Shown: positions 53,903 through 63,966 of the stretch, piece after piece
How positions within the stretch are numbered: position 1 is the first letter of the stretch
Layout: each line of letters starts with the position of its first letter
Notes under the pieces: generated by a model
Told to the model about the DNA's origin: nothing
What the model saw: only the letters and a program-made list of their open reading frames with translations
Databases searched by the model: none
Source: Microbacterium sp. BK668
GTDB lineage: Bacteria; Actinomycetota; Actinomycetes; Actinomycetales; Microbacteriaceae
Direction: 5' to 3'
NCBI RefSeq assembly: GCF_004362195.1
Contig: NZ_SNWG01000003.1
Location: 112,244-176,243, forward strand
DNA: 64,000 nt
Translations under genes and position numbers: made by a program

Positions 53903-55834
53903 GTGACACGAGCGAGACAGGATCGCCTGCTCGCCCTGCTCGTCCGGGACGGCGAGTGGGCGACGGCGGCGACGCTCGCCGACGCGCTCGGGGTGACCCC
54001 GCGGAGCATCCGCTCGTACGTCACGACCCTCAACGCCCGCGTCCCCGAGGGGACCGTGGTGGAGTCGGGGCCGCTGGGGTATCGCGCGGGAGGCGATGCC
54101 GCGACCGCCCTGCGGACGAACGGGACGGATGCCTCGACCCCCCGCGACCGGCTGCACACCCTCGTCCGGGCCCTCCTCGACTCGCCCGACGGCGTCGACG
54201 TCTTCGAGACCGCCGACGATCTGCACGTCTCGTCCGCGACCCTGGACGCCGACCTCGCACGCGTGCGCGGCCTCCTGGGGGGAACCGAGCTGACCCTCGA
54301 GCGATCGGCCTCGCGCGCGCGGCTGCGAGGGACCGAGATGGCGCAGCGGCGCCTCCTCAGCCGCCTCGCCCACGACGAGATGGACGCCGGCTCGTTCGAC
54401 CTCGATGCGCTGCGCCGGACCCTCGGCGATGCCTCCGTCGGCGCGCGCGCGTTCGGACCTTTCAAGACCGATCTCGTCGCCGAGCTCGGCGCCCTCGGCT
54501 ACTTCGTCAACGAGTACGGGATCTCCGACGTCGTGATGCACATCGCGATCGCGGCCGATCGGGTCGCGCAGGACCGCGGCCTCGACGGCGAGACGACGGC
54601 GGCCTCGCCCGCCAACGCCGAGGTCGCCGCGATCCTCGCGCGGCTCTCGGCGACGCACCTCGGCGTCGAGCTGGGGGCGGGCGACCTGCAGCATCTCGCT
54701 TCGCTCGTGCTCACGCGGGTCGTCGCCCCCGGTGCCACGGCGCCGAAGATGCACGTGCGCGAGCGGCTCGAGCCCGAGGTCGAGCAGGCGGTGCGCGATG
54801 TCGTGGGGGACGCGGCATCCGAGTTCCTCGTCGACATCGTCCACGAGGACTTCATCCTGCGCCTCGCGCTGCACGTGCAGAACCTGCGGCTGCGGGCGCA
54901 GGAGCAGGCGTGGTCGCGCAACCCCCTCACCCGGTCGCTCAAGGCGTCGTACCCCATGATCTTCGAGGTCGCCGTCTACATCGCCAACGGCCTCCACGAG
55001 AGTCTCGGCATCCCGCTCCTCGACGACGAGATCGCCTATATCGCGATGCACGTCGGCGGGCGCCTGGAGCGCAGCCGCCGTGCGGATCAGCTGCTGACCG
55101 CGACGATCGTCTGCCCCGGGTACTACGAGCTGCACGAGCTCCTGCGCTCGTCGGTCGACCGCTCGCTCGGACAGGCGATCGAGGTCGTCGGCGTCGAGAC
55201 GCGGGTCGACCCCGACTGGGCGTCGATCGACACCGACCTCGTCCTGACGACGATCGATCCGGCGCCCGAGCGCGCGGCATCCGATCGGATCGTCCGCATC
55301 CAGCCGTTCCTCACCGACGCCGACGTCGAGCGCGTCCAGGCGGCGGCGGGCCGGATCCGCCGCGCGCGCCGGCTCGCGCGGCTGCGCACGGAGCTGGAGC
55401 GCTACTTCGAGCCGTCGGCCTTCGTGCGGGGACTGGATGCCTCGGGCGAGGAGGCGATCATCCGCCGCCTCGGGGCGCTGCTCGTCTCGCGCGGCGTCAT
55501 CGACGACGACTACGTCGAGCGCGCGATCCAGCGGGAGCGCCTCTCGTCCACAGCGTTCACCGACGCGCTCGCGGTGCCGCACGCCCTCGGCATGACGGCG
55601 ACGCGCACCGCGATCGCCGTCGGCATCGCCGAGCCCTCGATCCCCTGGGGCGAGGGGCGCGTGCAGGTCGTCGCGCTGGTCGCCTTCAGCGAGACCGACC
55701 GCGAGGCCTTCCAGACGGTCTTCGAGCAGCTGGTCGAGGTCTTCTCGGAGCGCGAGTCCGTGCAGCGCATCGTGCGGCGCGGCACCGACTTCGCCGCCTT
55801 CCTCGACGAGCTCGTCGCCGTCGTCGACGGCTGA
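53903..55834 (+). CDS. mtlR: MtlR-type PRD-containing transcriptional activator
   Basis: A 643-residue regulator of PTS sugar operons. The GTG at 53903 follows GGAGGAG, which fixes the start. An N-terminal HTH (about 5-45) is followed by a second HTH-like region. Two PRD domains (about 170-380) carry the phosphorylatable His in SATHLGVELGAGD and IAYIAMHVGGRL. Next comes a IIB-like domain with Cys in TIVCPGYYELHELL, and a C-terminal EIIA-like domain with His in LAVPHALGM. Phosphorylation by HPr and IIB reports PTS flux. It is divergent from the mannitol operon that it should activate. Confidence 0.9.
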   Translation: MTRARQDRLLALLVRDGEWATAATLADALGVTPRSIRSYVTTLNARVPEGTVVESGPLGYRAGGDAATALRTNGTDASTPRDRLHTLVRALLDSPDGVDVFETADDLHVSSATLDADLARVRGLLGGTELTLERSASRARLRGTEMAQRRLLSRLAHDEMDAGSFDLDALRRTLGDASVGARAFGPFKTDLVAELGALGYFVNEYGISDVVMHIAIAADRVAQDRGLDGETTAASPANAEVAAILARLSATHLGVELGAGDLQHLASLVLTRVVAPGATAPKMHVRERLEPEVEQAVRDVVGDAASEFLVDIVHEDFILRLALHVQNLRLRAQEQAWSRNPLTRSLKASYPMIFEVAVYIANGLHESLGIPLLDDEIAYIAMHVGGRLERSRRADQLLTATIVCPGYYELHELLRSSVDRSLGQAIEVVGVETRVDPDWASIDTDLVLTTIDPAPERAASDRIVRIQPFLTDADVERVQAAAGRIRRARRLARLRTELERYFEPSAFVRGLDASGEEAIIRRLGALLVSRGVIDDDYVERAIQRERLSSTAFTDALAVPHALGMTATRTAIAVGIAEPSIPWGEGRVQVVALVAFSETDREAFQTVFEQLVEVFSERESVQRIVRRGTDFAAFLDELVAVVDG

Positions 55835-56008
55835 ACCCGTCGAAGGGCGTCCCCCGGCATCCTTCCCGCACTCTTCCCTGCCTCCTGCGTCCTTCCGATG
55901 AGCGGAGGGCGTTCGACGTGCGGAGGGTGGATGCCGCGTCCCGGCCATCCGCTCGCCGGTTCTCCTCCGCTCACCTGAGCCAGGGGAGGAAGGGATGCGG
56001 CGGCGCGG

Positions 56009-56593
56009 TCAGCCGCGGGAGAGGCGCTCCTCGAGGCCGAGCCGGACGGCCGGCCACTCGTGCGGCAGGATCGAGAAGACGACGGTGTCGCGGAGCGTCC
56101 CGCCCGGGCCGAGGCGGTGGTTGCGGAGGATGCCGTCCTGCTTCGCGCCGAGCCTCGCGATCGCCGCGCGCGACTGGCGGTTGTGGAAGTGCGTGCGCAG
56201 CTCCACCGCGATGGCGTCGCACGCCTCGAACGCGTGCCCGAGGAGCGCGAGCTTCGCGGCCGAGTTGACCTCCGTGCGCTGGGCCGACGGCGAGAGCCAC
56301 GTGTGGCCGACCTCGACGTGGCGATCGGCCTGGACGATGTTGCAGAACGTCGTCATGCCGACGACGCGCCCCGTCGATCGACGCCGCACCGCCCACGGGT
56401 TCATGTGTCCCTCGGCCCGCCACGCGAGCCGGCGCTCGATCTCGCCCGGGATGCCGTCGGCCGTCGGCGCGCTGGTGTACCAGGCGTACTCGAGGCCCTC
56501 GGTGGCGACGGCGAGGTCGCCGGAGTGGTCGGGCGACAGCGGCTCGAGACGCACCCAGTCGTTCTCGAGCGTCACGGGATCGGTCAGCAGCAC
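56009..56593 (-). CDS. GNAT-family N-acetyltransferase
   Basis: A 194-residue acetyltransferase of the RimJ/RimL-like group: VTLENDWVRLEPLSPDHSGDL at the start, NPWAVRRRSTGRVVGMTTF, then the GHTWLSPSAQRTEVNSAAKL block and SRAAIARLGAKQDGILRNHR. The acetyl-CoA loop lacks the ordinary RxxGxG spacing, as in the family with TEVN. The GTG at 56593 was selected because the protein then starts at the conserved domain. It begins 10 bp after the MFS gene stop and may be cotranscribed. Confidence 0.82.
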   Translation of the reverse strand: MLLTDPVTLENDWVRLEPLSPDHSGDLAVATEGLEYAWYTSAPTADGIPGEIERRLAWRAEGHMNPWAVRRRSTGRVVGMTTFCNIVQADRHVEVGHTWLSPSAQRTEVNSAAKLALLGHAFEACDAIAVELRTHFHNRQSRAAIARLGAKQDGILRNHRLGPGGTLRDTVVFSILPHEWPAVRLGLEERLSRG

Positions 56594-56603
56594 GCCGTAG
56601 AGC

Positions 56604-57977
56604 CTATTCCGCGTCCTTTGCGCGCATGGCCGCCTCGACGGCGGCGGCACCCACAGCCGGGTCGTGACCCTGCACCTGCGCGGCCGCCTGCGCCGCCGCG
56701 ACAGCTCGACGTCCTGCCGGAAGCCAGACCGCGAGCCCGATCACGAGGAACGTCAGCACGCCGGCGCCGACGAGCAGCCACTCGATCGGCACCTGGTCGG
56801 CGAGGGGGCCGAGCACCGCCATGCCGAACGGCATCGCGAGGGCCATCACGATCCCGACGAAGCCGAACACGCGGCCCTGCCGCTCGGGCTCGACCGTCTC
56901 CTGCAGGAGCGTCATCGACGGAGTCGAGAAGAACGGCACGGCGAGCCCGACGAGGAACATGAAGCCGAAGAACACCCAGATGTTCGGCGACAGCCCCATG
57001 CCGATCGACAGCGCACCGAAGACGAGCGACGAGACGATGATGAGCCCGATGCGGCTCGCCTTCGCGAAGAGCGACGCCACGACGATGCCGCCGAGCACCA
57101 TGCCGACGCTGAAGCTGATCTCGAGCACCGCGAGGTTGATGACGTTCTGCTCGTCGCCCGCGTCGAAGGCCCGCACCGCCATGAGCGGGGTGAGGTTCGA
57201 CGGCGCGACCGTGAGGACGAAGACGATCGCGAACACGACGAGCAGCCAGCGTACGAAGGCGTGGTGCGCGACGTAGCGGACGCCGTCCACGAGGTCGGCG
57301 AAATACCCCGTCGCCGCGTCGGCCGCGCGGCGCACGGCGCGGACCGGGATGAAGGCGATGAGCGCGATGCCGATCGCCGCCGTCGCGACGTCGATGAAGA
57401 AGATCGGGATGAGCGCCCCCACGGCGCTGTCGCTCGTGGCGGCGGCCCATGCGTACAGCGCGCCGGCCGCCGCCGGGGCGACGAGCGCCATCGCGGACTG
57501 GATCGAGCCGTTGATCCCGTTCACGCGGATGAGATTCCGCATGGGCACGATCTGCGGGATGAGCGCCGAGACGGCGGGCATCTGGATGCCTGCGCCCGCC
57601 GAGCGGATCGCCATCGTCAGGAAGATGAGCCATACCGCGTCGTAGCCGGTCATCATGATGACCGCGAGACCCAGGGTCGTCAGGGCGATCGCGGCGTCGG
57701 CGCCCATGATGAGGTACTTGCGGTTGTGCCGGTCGGCCCAGACGCCGCCGAAGATCGACACGATCGCCTGGGGGAGGAATCCGAAGAGGGCCGCGAGGGC
57801 CATGATGCCGCCGGACTTGTACTCGATCGTGAGGTACCAGAACACCGCGTACTGCACGAGCATCGAGCCGAACAGGCTCACGGTCTGACCGCTCAGGAAG
57901 AGGATGACGTGGCGCAGCCAATGCGCCGGATCGGATGCCTCGGCTCCGGCGTCGACCTCCATACCCGCGTCCTCCAT
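56604..57977 (-). CDS. MFS transporter (macrolide/drug efflux-like)
   Basis: A 457-residue protein with about 12 spans. It begins with an acidic N-terminus, then LRHVILFLSGQTVSLFGSMLVQYAV, and the TM2-3 loop GGVWADRHNRKYLI. The conserved segment VEPERQGRVFGFVG resembles the MefA-like group. The C-terminal 50 residues are Ala-rich and cytoplasmic. The substrate is unknown and may be a drug or a metabolite. Confidence 0.85.
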   Translation of the reverse strand: MEDAGMEVDAGAEASDPAHWLRHVILFLSGQTVSLFGSMLVQYAVFWYLTIEYKSGGIMALAALFGFLPQAIVSIFGGVWADRHNRKYLIMGADAAIALTTLGLAVIMMTGYDAVWLIFLTMAIRSAGAGIQMPAVSALIPQIVPMRNLIRVNGINGSIQSAMALVAPAAAGALYAWAAATSDSAVGALIPIFFIDVATAAIGIALIAFIPVRAVRRAADAATGYFADLVDGVRYVAHHAFVRWLLVVFAIVFVLTVAPSNLTPLMAVRAFDAGDEQNVINLAVLEISFSVGMVLGGIVVASLFAKASRIGLIIVSSLVFGALSIGMGLSPNIWVFFGFMFLVGLAVPFFSTPSMTLLQETVEPERQGRVFGFVGIVMALAMPFGMAVLGPLADQVPIEWLLVGAGVLTFLVIGLAVWLPAGRRAVAAAQAAAQVQGHDPAVGAAAVEAAMRAKDAE

Positions 57978-57994
57978 GTTCTCCCCGCGCAGAG

Positions 57995-59677
57995 TCAGGA
58001 GACCTCGGCGAGCAGCGCGCGGGCGCCGTCCGCGAGCGACCGGATGCGATGCTGCGCGTCGGCCGCGGAGTCCCCGCGGACGTCGAGGTAGAGCTTGAGC
58101 TTCGGCTCGGTCCCGCTCGGACGGACGATCAGGCGCGAGCCGTCCGTGAGCCAGAAGCGCAGCACGTCGCCGGGCGGGAGGTCGTCGACGCCCGCCAGCA
58201 GATCGTCGGCCCTCTCGACCTCCGCGCCGCCGATCCGCGACGGCGTCTGCGCCCGCAGCGCCGCCATGATGGCGCCGATCGCCGACAGCTGCTCGACGCG
58301 CACCGAGATCTGGTCGCTCGCGAAGTATCCGAAGGTCTCTTCGAACTCGGCCACGAGGTCGGCGACGGATGCACCGCGCCCGCGTGCCTCGGAGGCGAGG
58401 CCCAGCATCGCGACGGCGGCCGAGATGCCGTCCTTGTCACGCACCGTCTCGGGGTTGACGAGGTAGCCGAGCGCCTCCTCGAAGCCGAAGATCAGTCCGG
58501 GGGCCCGCGAGATCCACTTGAAGCCGGTGAGCGTCGCGTGGAAGTCCAGGCCGTAGTGCTCGGCGACGGTCTGCAGGCCGGGCGACGACACGAGCGAGCA
58601 CGCGAGCGATGCCCGCCCCGGTTCCTCGGGCCGCCCGATGGTGCGGGCCCTCTCCGCGGCTCGCCAGCCCAGCAGGAGGCCGATCTGATTGCCGCTGAGG
58701 CGCCGCCAGCCGGCCGGAGCGGTGTCGTCGGGGATGGCGACGGCGAGCCGGTCGGCGTCGGGGTCGTTCGCGATGATGAGCTCTGCGCCCGCCCGCCGCG
58801 CGGTCTCGAACGCGAGGTCCATCGCCCCCGGCTCCTCGGGATTGGGGAAGGCCACGGTCGGGAACGCCCCGTCGGGCTCGGCCTGTTCCGTCACGAGCGT
58901 CGGCGCGGGATATCCGGCGACCTCGAGGATGCGCGAGAGCGTCTCCCACCCGACCCCGTGCATCGCCGTGTAGACCCACGAGAGCCCGTCGGCGCCCGAC
59001 GGCGCCGGGGCGACCGCCGCCGTGGCGGCGACGTAGGCGTCGACGACGGACTCCGGCGCCGTCTCGTACTCGCGGGAGCGCGGGAGGGATGCGCGGTCCC
59101 CCGCCGCGACGCGATCGATGTGCGCCGCGATCTCGGCGTCGGCGGGCGAGACGATCTGCGCGCCCTCGTCCGGGCCCCCGAGGTAGACCTTGTACCCGTT
59201 GTCGTTGGGAGGGTTGTGGCTCGCCGTCACCATGACGCCGGCATCGGCATCCAGGTGCCGCACCGCGAACGCGAGGACCGGTGTGGGCAGGAGGCGCGGC
59301 AGCAGGATCGCGCGCAGGCCTGCCCCGGCGAAGAGCTCGGCGGAGTCCTCCGCGAAGACACGAGAGTTCCGCCGCCCGTCGTAGCCGACCACGACGGTCG
59401 GCCGGCGTCCCGCGGCCCGCTCGAGGAGGTAGGCCGCGAGCCCGGCAGCCGCCTGTGCGACGAGCACGCGGTTCATCCGGTTGCTGCCGGCGCCGAGCTC
59501 GCCGCGGAGCCCGGCCGTGCCGAACGCGAGGCGGCCGGCGAAGCGGTCCGCGAGTTCGAGGGATGCCGCGGCATCCCCCTCGTCGACACGCGCGAGCAGG
59601 GCCGCGAGCTCGTCCCGCGTCTCGGGATCGGGGTCTTGCGCGAGCCAGGCCCGTGCCTGCGCGACGACGGTGCTCAC
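57995..59677 (-). CDS. Phosphohexomutase family protein (phosphomannomutase / phosphopentomutase-like)
   Basis: A 560-residue alpha-D-phosphohexomutase of the PGM2/PmmB type. The N-terminal region has FGTAGLRGELGAGSNRMN. The phosphorylated Ser153 is in VMVTASHNPPNDNGYK, the metal loop is NDPDADRLAVA, the sugar loop is GFEEALGY and the phosphate site is RPSGTEPKLKLYL. It lies directly after the purine nucleoside phosphorylase gene (4-nt overlap), so a role in converting (deoxy)ribose 1-phosphate to the 5-phosphate is plausible. Annotation as phosphomannomutase is the usual alternative. Confidence 0.88.
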   Translation of the reverse strand: MSTVVAQARAWLAQDPDPETRDELAALLARVDEGDAAASLELADRFAGRLAFGTAGLRGELGAGSNRMNRVLVAQAAAGLAAYLLERAAGRRPTVVVGYDGRRNSRVFAEDSAELFAGAGLRAILLPRLLPTPVLAFAVRHLDADAGVMVTASHNPPNDNGYKVYLGGPDEGAQIVSPADAEIAAHIDRVAAGDRASLPRSREYETAPESVVDAYVAATAAVAPAPSGADGLSWVYTAMHGVGWETLSRILEVAGYPAPTLVTEQAEPDGAFPTVAFPNPEEPGAMDLAFETARRAGAELIIANDPDADRLAVAIPDDTAPAGWRRLSGNQIGLLLGWRAAERARTIGRPEEPGRASLACSLVSSPGLQTVAEHYGLDFHATLTGFKWISRAPGLIFGFEEALGYLVNPETVRDKDGISAAVAMLGLASEARGRGASVADLVAEFEETFGYFASDQISVRVEQLSAIGAIMAALRAQTPSRIGGAEVERADDLLAGVDDLPPGDVLRFWLTDGSRLIVRPSGTEPKLKLYLDVRGDSAADAQHRIRSLADGARALLAEVS

Positions 59678-60507
59678 AGAGCCCCGATCACGCGCGCCAG
59701 GAGCGACGAGATGACCGGCTCGGCCTCGCGGCCCGCCTCGAGCACCTCCTGATGGCTCAGCGGGGTGGTCTGGATGCCGGCCGCCATGTTGGTGATGAGC
59801 GAGAAGCCGAGGATCTCCATGCCGGCCTGCCGTGCCGCGATCGCCTCGAGGGCCGTCGACATGCCGACGATGTGGCCGCCGATCACCTTGGCCATCTGCA
59901 CCTCGGCGGGCGTCTCGTACTGCGGCCCCGGGAACTGGCAGTACACCCCCTCGTCCAGGCTCGGGTCGATGGAGCGGGCGAGGTCGCGCAGCCGGACCGA
60001 GTAGAGGTCGGTGAGATCGATGAAGGTCGCCCCCTCCAGCGGCGTGGCCGCCGTGAGGTTGATGTGATCGCTGATCAGCACGGGCGTGCCGGGCGACCAG
60101 CCGTCCTTGATGCCGCCGGCGCCGTTCGTCAGCACCATGGTGCGGGCACCCGTCGCCGCCGCGGTGCGGACGCTGTGCACCACGCGGCGGACGCCGTGCC
60201 CCTCGTAGAAGTGGGTCCGGGACCCGATCACCAGGACGCGCGTCCCCCGGGGCGTGACGACGCTGCGGAGCGTGCCGACGTGCCCGGCGAGGGCGGGCGC
60301 GCTGAACCCCGTGACCTCGGTCGCCGGGAAGGTCGCCGTCGTCTCGCCGAGGAGCTCCGCCGCCTTGCCCCAGCCGCTCCCGAGCGTGAGGGCCACGTCG
60401 TGGTGCTCGACGCCCGTGATGCGCGCGATGTCGGCGGCGGCCTGCGCGGCGATCGCGAAGGGGTCGGCGGCGGGGTCGTCGAGGGGATTGCGGGTCGTCT
60501 CTGACAT
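59674..60507 (-). CDS. punA: Purine nucleoside phosphorylase
   Basis: A 277-residue trimeric-type phosphorylase. It has LTLGSGWGKAAELL at the N-terminus and SRTHFYEGHG for phosphate/His. VLTNGAGGIKDGW, FPGPQYETPAEVQM and MSTALEAIAARQAGMEILGFSLITNMAAG form the purine and ribose sites. It degrades inosine and guanosine produced in salvage, for example by the adenosine deaminase encoded 13 kb away. It overlaps the mutase gene start by 4 nt, and is divergent from the LpdA-like gene. Confidence 0.94.
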   Translation of the reverse strand: MSETTRNPLDDPAADPFAIAAQAAADIARITGVEHHDVALTLGSGWGKAAELLGETTATFPATEVTGFSAPALAGHVGTLRSVVTPRGTRVLVIGSRTHFYEGHGVRRVVHSVRTAAATGARTMVLTNGAGGIKDGWSPGTPVLISDHINLTAATPLEGATFIDLTDLYSVRLRDLARSIDPSLDEGVYCQFPGPQYETPAEVQMAKVIGGHIVGMSTALEAIAARQAGMEILGFSLITNMAAGIQTTPLSHQEVLEAGREAEPVISSLLARVIGAL

Positions 60508-60621
60508 GCCCACCACTCTAGGTACCGAGCCGTCGCCGTAGCCACACGGACCCAGCCGCGGCATCCGTGCCGGCGGGGCGAGGTTCGACCGGTGCGGCGG
60601 CGGACTGTGAGAATGGGATCC

Positions 60622-62070
60622 ATGTCTGTGAGCTTCGAGGTCACCCAGAGCGTCGCGATCATCGGCGGCGGCCCCGGCGGGTACGAGGCGGCGCTCGCGG
60701 CCGCCCAGCTCGGGGCGGAGGTGACCCTCGTCGAGCGGGCGGGGGTGGGCGGCTCGGCCGTGATCACCGACGTCGTGCCCTCGAAGTCGCTCATCGCCAC
60801 CGCCGACGCGGCGGTCGCGATCGCGGGCGCGGGCGATCTCGGCGTGCAGCTGTTCGCCAAGGGCACGGACGGCAAGCCGCTCAAGCCCGAGATCGCGATC
60901 AACCTCACCGCCGTCAACAAGCGCCTCCTCTCGCTCGCGCGTCAGCAGTCCGACGACATGCGGGCCTCGCTCGTCGAGGCGGGCGTCCGCATCATCTCCG
61001 GTCACGGCCGTCTGGAGAGCGGCACCGCCGTCGTCGTGTCCACCGGCCCCGGCGGCACCGACTTCGACCGGATCGAGGCCGACACCCTCGTCGTCTCGGT
61101 CGGCGCTTCGCCGCGCGAGCTGCCCAACGCGAGACCGGACGGGCAGCGCATCCTGACCTGGACGCAGCTGTACGACATGCAGGCGCTCCCCGAGCATCTG
61201 ATCGTCGTCGGGTCGGGGGTCACGGGTGCCGAGTTCGCGGGCGCCTACATGAACCTGGGATCGAAGGTCACGCTCGTCTCCAGCCGCGATCAGGTGCTTC
61301 CGGGTGAGGACTCGGATGCCGCGGCCGTGCTCGAGAAGGTGTTCAAGCGCGGCGGCATGACCCTGCTGTCCAAGTCACGTGCTGACAAGGTCGAGCGGGT
61401 CGGGGACGGCGTCGTCGTGACGCTGTCGGACGGCCGCACCGTCGAGGGCAGCCACTGCCTCCTGGCCGTCGGCTCGGTGCCCAACACGAAGGGGATCGGC
61501 CTCGAGGAGGCGGGCGTCCAGATGACCGACTCCGGGCACATCCAGGTCAACCGCGTGGCCCGGACCTCCGTGCCGAACATCTACGCCGCCGGGGACTGCA
61601 CGACCTTCATACCGCTCGCCTCCGTCGCCTCGATGCAGGGGCGGACCGCCGTCTTCCATGCGCTCGGCGACGTCGTCATCCCGCTCGAGCGCCGCCGCAT
61701 CGCATCGAACATCTTCACGGCGCCCGAGATCGCGACCGTGGGCTGGCAGGAGAAGGACATCGCCGACGGGCTCATCCAGGGCGTCGTCCACAAGCTGCCG
61801 CTCGCGGCCAACCCGCGCGCAAAGATGATGGGCATCAAGGACGGCTTCGTGAAACTCATCGCCCGGCAGGGGAGCGGGAGCGTGATCGGCGGCGTCATCG
61901 TCGGCCCGCGCGCGTCCGAGCTCATCTACCCCATCGCGATCGCCGTCGAGCGACGCCTCACGGTCGACCAGGTCTCCCGCGTCTTCGCGGTCTACCCGTC
62001 GCTGTCCGGCACGATCACCGACTCCGCGCGGGCGATGCACGTCGTCGATCACACGATCTACGGCGCCTGA
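60622..62070 (+). CDS. lpdA: NAD(P)H-quinone dehydrogenase, LpdA-like flavoprotein disulfide reductase family
   Basis: A 482-residue FAD/NAD protein. FAD motif IIGGGPGGYEAALAA opens the protein, NAD motif VVGSGVTGAEFAG lies near residue 195, and NIYAAGDCT completes the FAD site. The redox disulfide (GGxCxxxGCxPSK) of true lipoamide dehydrogenases is missing: the segment reads GVGGSAVITDVVPSKSL. This is the pattern of mycobacterial LpdA (quinone reductase). The ATG at 60622 is used; ATG 60613 is possible. A -10-like TGAGAAT just upstream suggests a leaderless or nearly leaderless mRNA. Confidence 0.88.
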   Translation: MSVSFEVTQSVAIIGGGPGGYEAALAAAQLGAEVTLVERAGVGGSAVITDVVPSKSLIATADAAVAIAGAGDLGVQLFAKGTDGKPLKPEIAINLTAVNKRLLSLARQQSDDMRASLVEAGVRIISGHGRLESGTAVVVSTGPGGTDFDRIEADTLVVSVGASPRELPNARPDGQRILTWTQLYDMQALPEHLIVVGSGVTGAEFAGAYMNLGSKVTLVSSRDQVLPGEDSDAAAVLEKVFKRGGMTLLSKSRADKVERVGDGVVVTLSDGRTVEGSHCLLAVGSVPNTKGIGLEEAGVQMTDSGHIQVNRVARTSVPNIYAAGDCTTFIPLASVASMQGRTAVFHALGDVVIPLERRRIASNIFTAPEIATVGWQEKDIADGLIQGVVHKLPLAANPRAKMMGIKDGFVKLIARQGSGSVIGGVIVGPRASELIYPIAIAVERRLTVDQVSRVFAVYPSLSGTITDSARAMHVVDHTIYGA

Positions 62071-62090
62071 GCACCGGCGACCCTCCCCGC

Positions 62091-63857
62091 CTAGGAGATC
62101 GTCAGAAGCTGGTGACCGGCCGACACCGTCGTGCCGGGGTTCGCGTCGATCGCGCCGATGACGCCGTCCTTGTGGGCCTGGATCGGCTGCTCCATCTTCA
62201 TCGCCTCGAGCACGACCACGAGGTCGCCCTTGACGACCTGCTGGCCGTCCTCGACGGCGACTTTGACGATCGTCGCCTGCATGGGCGCCTTGACGGCGTC
62301 GCCGGAGGCCCCGGCCACGACGGTCGGCGCGTGCGACCGGCGCGACGGCGGCACGGCGGCGGGCCGGCCGGCCGCCACCGGAGTCGCGACGATGCGGTCG
62401 GGCAGGCTCACCTCGAGGCGCTTCCCGGCCACCTCGACGACGACCGTGTGACGGGTCTCGGCGGGCCGGGGCGCATCGAGCTCGCCGTCCCACGGCGGGA
62501 TGTCATTGACGAACTCCGTCTCGATCCAGCGCGTGAAGACCGAGAAGCGGCCGTCCTCGGCCGTGAAGGCGGGGTCGCGCACGACCTTGCGGTGGAAGGG
62601 GAGGACGGTCGGAAGGCCCGCGACCTCGAACTCGTCCAGCGCGCGGCGAGCGCGCTCGAGCGCCTCGGCGCGGTCGCGGCCCGTCACGATGATCTTGCCG
62701 AGGAGCGAGTCGAAGGAGCCGCTGACGCTGTCACCGGCGGTCACGCCCGAGTCCAGGCGGATGCCCGGGCCGCCGAAGGTCTTGAACACCTTGATCGGGC
62801 CGGGCTGCGGGAGGAAGTTGCGGCCGGGGTCCTCGCCGTTGATGCGGAACTCGATGGAGTGCCCGTCGGGCCGGGGATCGGCGTAGTCGAGGACGCCGCC
62901 CTCCGCGATCCGGAACTGCTCGCGCACGAGGTCGATGCCCGTGACCTCTTCCGAGACGGGGTGCTCGACCTGAAGGCGGGTGTTGACCTCGAGGAACGAG
63001 ATCGTGCCGTCCGCGCCGATGAGGAACTCGCACGTCCCCGCGCCGACGTAGCCGACCTCCCGGAGGATCGCCTTCGAGGCCGCATACAGCGTCTCGTTCT
63101 GGTCGGCCGTGAGGAACGGCGCGGGCGCCTCCTCCACGAGCTTCTGATGGCGGCGCTGCAGCGAGCAGTCGCGCGTGGAGACGACGACGACGTTGCCCTC
63201 CGCGTCCGCGAGGCACTGGGTCTCGACGTGGCGGGGCTTGTCGAGGTACTTCTCAACGAAGCACGCGCCGCGCCCGAAGGCGGTGACGGCCTCGCGCGTC
63301 GCGGACTCGAAGAGCTCCGGCACCTCCTCGATCGTGCGGGCGACCTTCAGGCCGCGACCGCCGCCGCCGTACGCCGCCTTGATGGCGATGGGGAGGCCCA
63401 CACGCTCGGCGAACTCGACGACCTCGTCGGCGCCGCTGACGGGTCCGGGGGTGCCGGGGGCGAGGGGCGCGCCGACCTTCTCGGCGACGTGGCGAGCCGT
63501 CACCTTGTCGCCGAGCGCCTCGATCGCCTCGGGCGAGGGGCCGATCCAGACGAGGCCCGCGCCGATCACGGCGCGCGCGAACTCCGCGTTCTCGGCCAGG
63601 AAGCCGTAGCCGGGGTGCACCGCGTCGGCTCCCGAGCGCCGCGCGACGGAGAGGATCTTGTCGATCGAGAGGTATGTCTCGGCGCTTGTCGCGCCCTCGA
63701 GCGCATAGGCCTCGTCGGCGAGGCGCACGTGGAGGGCGTCGCGATCCTGGTCGGCGTAGACGGCGACGGACGCCTTGCCCGAGTCGCGCGCGGCGCGCAC
63801 GACGCGTACGGCGATCTCACCGCGGTTGGCAACGAGAACCTTGGTGATCTGCGGCAT
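62091..63857 (-). CDS. Acyl-CoA carboxylase alpha subunit: biotin carboxylase fused to biotin carboxyl carrier domain
   Basis: A 588-residue actinobacterial acyl-CoA carboxylase alpha chain. The biotin carboxylase part (about 5-450) shows [13 protein letters not shown], the ATP loop [31 protein letters not shown] and [14 protein letters not shown]. After a Pro/Arg-rich linker comes the carrier domain with biotinyl Lys554 in [11 protein letters not shown]. It carboxylates biotin for transfer by a separate beta subunit (not in the window) to acetyl- or propionyl-CoA. The ATG at 63857 is followed by the normal [12 protein letters not shown]; upstream in-frame codons are not conserved. Confidence 0.95.
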   Translation of the reverse strand: MPQITKVLVANRGEIAVRVVRAARDSGKASVAVYADQDRDALHVRLADEAYALEGATSAETYLSIDKILSVARRSGADAVHPGYGFLAENAEFARAVIGAGLVWIGPSPEAIEALGDKVTARHVAEKVGAPLAPGTPGPVSGADEVVEFAERVGLPIAIKAAYGGGGRGLKVARTIEEVPELFESATREAVTAFGRGACFVEKYLDKPRHVETQCLADAEGNVVVVSTRDCSLQRRHQKLVEEAPAPFLTADQNETLYAASKAILREVGYVGAGTCEFLIGADGTISFLEVNTRLQVEHPVSEEVTGIDLVREQFRIAEGGVLDYADPRPDGHSIEFRINGEDPGRNFLPQPGPIKVFKTFGGPGIRLDSGVTAGDSVSGSFDSLLGKIIVTGRDRAEALERARRALDEFEVAGLPTVLPFHRKVVRDPAFTAEDGRFSVFTRWIETEFVNDIPPWDGELDAPRPAETRHTVVVEVAGKRLEVSLPDRIVATPVAAGRPAAVPPSRRSHAPTVVAGASGDAVKAPMQATIVKVAVEDGQQVVKGDLVVVLEAMKMEQPIQAHKDGVIGAIDANPGTTVSAGHQLLTIS

Positions 63858-63966
63858 GAGTGTCAGCCTACAGATGGGCTTCCAAGCACTTTTGGACGCC
63901 TCGCACAAGAAACGCGCGGCGAGGTGTGCGGGACTCTACGAGGGTCCGATGCGTCGTCGTCCCGCC

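Noticed and set aside
49621..56268. A 2215-codon open frame on the plus strand running through the mannitol operon
   Set aside because: It is antisense to mtlF, mtlA, ptsI, ptsH and IIB, has no recognisable domain, is extremely rich in Arg, Ala and Gly, and is explained by the low stop-codon frequency at this GC content. It also overlaps mtlR in another frame.
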